Assembly (NCBI GenBank): GCA_002345705.1
Contig: DDWO01000017.1
Location: forward strand, 17,943 to 58,520
Origin: Acholeplasmataceae bacterium UBA2284
GTDB taxonomy: Bacteria > Bacillota_I > Bacilli_A > Acholeplasmatales > Acholeplasmataceae
Length of the DNA stretch: 40,578 nt
Direction: 5' to 3'
In this document: piece after piece, positions 38,873 through 40,578 of the stretch
Layout of the letters: the number at the start of each line of letters is the position of its first letter
How positions within the stretch are numbered: position 1 is the stretch's first letter
The notes under the pieces: model-generated
What the model was told of the DNA's origin: nothing
The model's input: only the letters and a program-made list of their open reading frames with translations
Database searches by the model: none
Made by a program: the position numbers and the translations under genes

Positions 38873-40578
38873 ATGTACGCAAAGGTCATTGTTGATATCA
38901 AACACGAAGATGTAAATCATTCTTTTGATTACATAGTTCCAGAACAATTTGGAGCTTTTTTAGAGCGTGGCATGCGTGTTTTAGTACCCTTTGGTAATCA
39001 AAACAGACTTGGCTATGTGATAGAAATCATGAAGGAAAGTCAAGACGCGACTAAAATGATTTTAGAGGTTTTAGACGCATATCCTACCATTGATGAAGAA
39101 CTATTTATTTTAATCCAGAATATATTGAAATATTCTCCTAGCCTTTATAGTGAGGTATTTTCTGCAGTTATTCCCTCAGAATTGCTAGTAAGCTATCACA
39201 AGGTTGTTAAGCTAATCGATTCTAGAAAATGCCCTCATGAATTTCTTCCCTTTTTTAATACAAAGGGTATTTGGAATTTAGCTCAACAGGATCAAATATA
39301 TTATCCAAAGCTGAAAAGACTGAAGGATCAAAAAGTGATATCCGTTGAGACAATTATTAAAGAAAAGGGCTCTGAAAAAACAGAGACCATTTATACACTC
39401 AACTTAGATCATCACTACAATAGAATTGAAGCCTATCAAAATGTTTTAGATTTCTTTTTAGATAACGAAGAGGTATCAAGAAAAGAATTATTAGATGTTG
39501 GTATTTCAACATCAACGATTACGACTTTAATTAAACATCAAGTTCTTATTCCAGCAGAAAAAGCTGTGTTTAGAGAAATTAAGCATCACTTCGATTTAGA
39601 GGATAAAAAAGTTATCTTAACAGATGAGCAGGAACACGCTAAAAATGAAATTATTAAGTCGATAGGGAAAAAACATACCTTCTTATTAAAGGGAATTACA
39701 GGCTCAGGTAAAACGGAAGTCTATATTGAAGCGATGGAGCATGTACTACTAAAAAATAAAAAAGTATTAATTCTAGTCCCAGAAATAACTTTAATCGCTC
39801 CAATGGCAAAGCGTTTAAAATCAAGATTTAAGGATGTAGCTATTTATCATAGTGCACTTTCAAAGGGTGAACGCTATGATCAATATAAGAAAATTCAATC
39901 CAATCAAGCATCCATTGTTTTAGGAACTAGAAGTGCAGTATTCCTACCTATTGATCATTTAGGATTAATAATCATTGATGAAGAGCATGACCAATCCTAT
40001 GAGCAGCTAGAAGGTGTTATTTATGATGCTAGAGAAATAGCGCTACAAAGAAGTATATATCATCATGCACCCTTAGTTTTTGGTAGTGCAACACCAAGCA
40101 TCAACACGATGTATAAGGCAACACAAGATGAATATACACTCCTTGAATTAACTAGAAGACCATTTGACGCGATTCTACCGATCATTTGGTTGGTTGACAT
40201 GAAGGATGAATTAAAGAAGAAAAATAGTTCGATTTTTTCAAAGTCCTTACTTGAGGGAATGAAAAAAAGAATTGAAAATAAGGAACAAACCATATTACTT
40301 TTCAATCGAAAGGGATATTCTCCCTTTGTACTCTGTAGAAGCTGTGGAGATGTTCCAACATGTCCACACTGTGATATTTCTTTAACCTATTATAAGGATA
40401 GACAGCTACTCAAATGTCATTATTGTGGATATGAAAAGCCATATCAAGCAACCTGCGAGGTTTGTAGTGAACCTAAGGTCAAGGAATTTGGTGCTGGAAT
40501 TGAGTATGTAGAAGCAGAACTTAAAAAAGCCCTACCTAAGGCAAGAGTACTACGTATGGATCATAATGTGACTCGAAC
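38873..40578 (+). CDS. priA: Primosomal helicase PriA, 3'-truncated by window edge
   Basis: The frame is open for 568 codons and runs off the window. PriA restarts stalled replication forks. The N-terminal DNA-binding domain shows Ser-Phe-Asp-Tyr-Ile-Val-Pro and Val-Pro-Phe-Gly (about 19-42). The helicase core has Walker A Gly-Ile-Thr-Gly-Ser-Gly-Lys-Thr-Glu (bases about 39690-39720), an Asp-Glu-Glu-His box and Gly-Ser-Ala-Thr-Pro. A run of eight Cys in paired Cys-x-x-Cys form (about 40332-40475) makes the two zinc sites. GTGGGTGAA precedes the ATG. Only the final helicase motifs are missing. Confidence 0.95.
   Translation, partial: MYAKVIVDIKHEDVNHSFDYIVPEQFGAFLERGMRVLVPFGNQNRLGYVIEIMKESQDATKMILEVLDAYPTIDEELFILIQNILKYSPSLYSEVFSAVIPSELLVSYHKVVKLIDSRKCPHEFLPFFNTKGIWNLAQQDQIYYPKLKRLKDQKVISVETIIKEKGSEKTETIYTLNLDHHYNRIEAYQNVLDFFLDNEEVSRKELLDVGISTSTITTLIKHQVLIPAEKAVFREIKHHFDLEDKKVILTDEQEHAKNEIIKSIGKKHTFLLKGITGSGKTEVYIEAMEHVLLKNKKVLILVPEITLIAPMAKRLKSRFKDVAIYHSALSKGERYDQYKKIQSNQASIVLGTRSAVFLPIDHLGLIIIDEEHDQSYEQLEGVIYDAREIALQRSIYHHAPLVFGSATPSINTMYKATQDEYTLLELTRRPFDAILPIIWLVDMKDELKKKNSSIFSKSLLEGMKKRIENKEQTILLFNRKGYSPFVLCRSCGDVPTCPHCDISLTYYKDRQLLKCHYCGYEKPYQATCEVCSEPKVKEFGAGIEYVEAELKKALPKARVLRMDHNVTR

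Noticed and set aside
1..40578. Recoding of TGA as tryptophan (Mycoplasma-type code)
   Set aside because: TGA ends several intact, full-length genes such as uvrC, fic and the first ABC subunit, and Trp positions in conserved motifs use TGG.
1..40578. CRISPR arrays, insertion sequences, prophage or integration sites
   Set aside because: No regularly spaced repeats, transposase or integrase motifs, or terminal inverted repeats were seen; the endonuclease and Fic genes alone do not mark a mobile element.

Overview
The window is AT-rich, densely coding DNA from a Gram-positive-lineage bacterium. Gene content points to a low-GC Bacillota or Mollicutes-like organism, perhaps Acholeplasma- or Izemoplasma-like. 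The indicators are RNase J, RqcH, long-form HPF, CvfB, an archaeal/eukaryotic-type ProRS, the rimP-nusA-rnpM-ylxQ-infB-rbfA operon, a Fur-family regulator with a znu-type zinc transporter, and a single-membrane lipoprotein. TGA is used as a stop (ends at 6645, 9614, 10864, 15183 and 22044), so the standard code applies and Mycoplasma/Spiroplasma-type recoding is excluded. The placement is an inference; no rRNA is present to anchor it.

Layout. 1-3139 (+): the 3' part of a duplicated DUF1538 membrane protein, a two-domain PII-like protein and an overlapping M50-type membrane metalloprotease. 3150-3223 (-): tRNA-Thr(GGT) with its own promoter and terminator. 3422-4796 (+): a membrane-anchored endonuclease I and a small overlapping unknown gene. 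4909-8423 (+): an asymmetric heterodimeric ABC exporter. 8523-12303 (+): cspA, a Fic protein, then cvfB, a small membrane protein and proS. 12326-12568 (-): yidD. 12704-15731 (+): EF-G-like GTPase, a Cys-rich protein and hpf. 15808-19235: a convergent pair of unknown membrane proteins, then sodA and rqcH on the minus strand. 19383-22868 (+): gmk-rpoZ, then uvrC plus a DEDDh exonuclease. 22923-25963: rnjA (-), a HAD phosphatase (+) and coaD (-). 26033-27323 (+): a small membrane protein and an aldo/keto reductase. 27390-31369 (-): an apparent operon of membrane acyltransferase, adenylate-forming enzyme and YfcC-type carrier. 31469-34300 (-): a zinc uptake operon (binding lipoprotein, ATPase, permease) ending in its probable regulator, with two 7-1-7 operator palindromes at the promoter. 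34506-38821 (+): the translation/transcription operon rimP to rbfA. 38873-end (+): priA, cut by the window edge.

The window is mostly core housekeeping (translation, RNA decay, repair, cofactor synthesis) with a few less ordinary cassettes. The most interesting are the acyltransferase/adenylating enzyme/carrier operon, the DUF1538-PII-PII-protease cluster, the zinc operon with an unusual operator half-site, and a Fic protein whose auto-inhibitory motif looks lost. No CRISPR array, insertion sequence, prophage or replication origin was seen. No gene-free stretch exceeds about 300 bases; the largest, 3131-3421, holds the tRNA, its promoter, a shared terminator and the endonuclease promoter.
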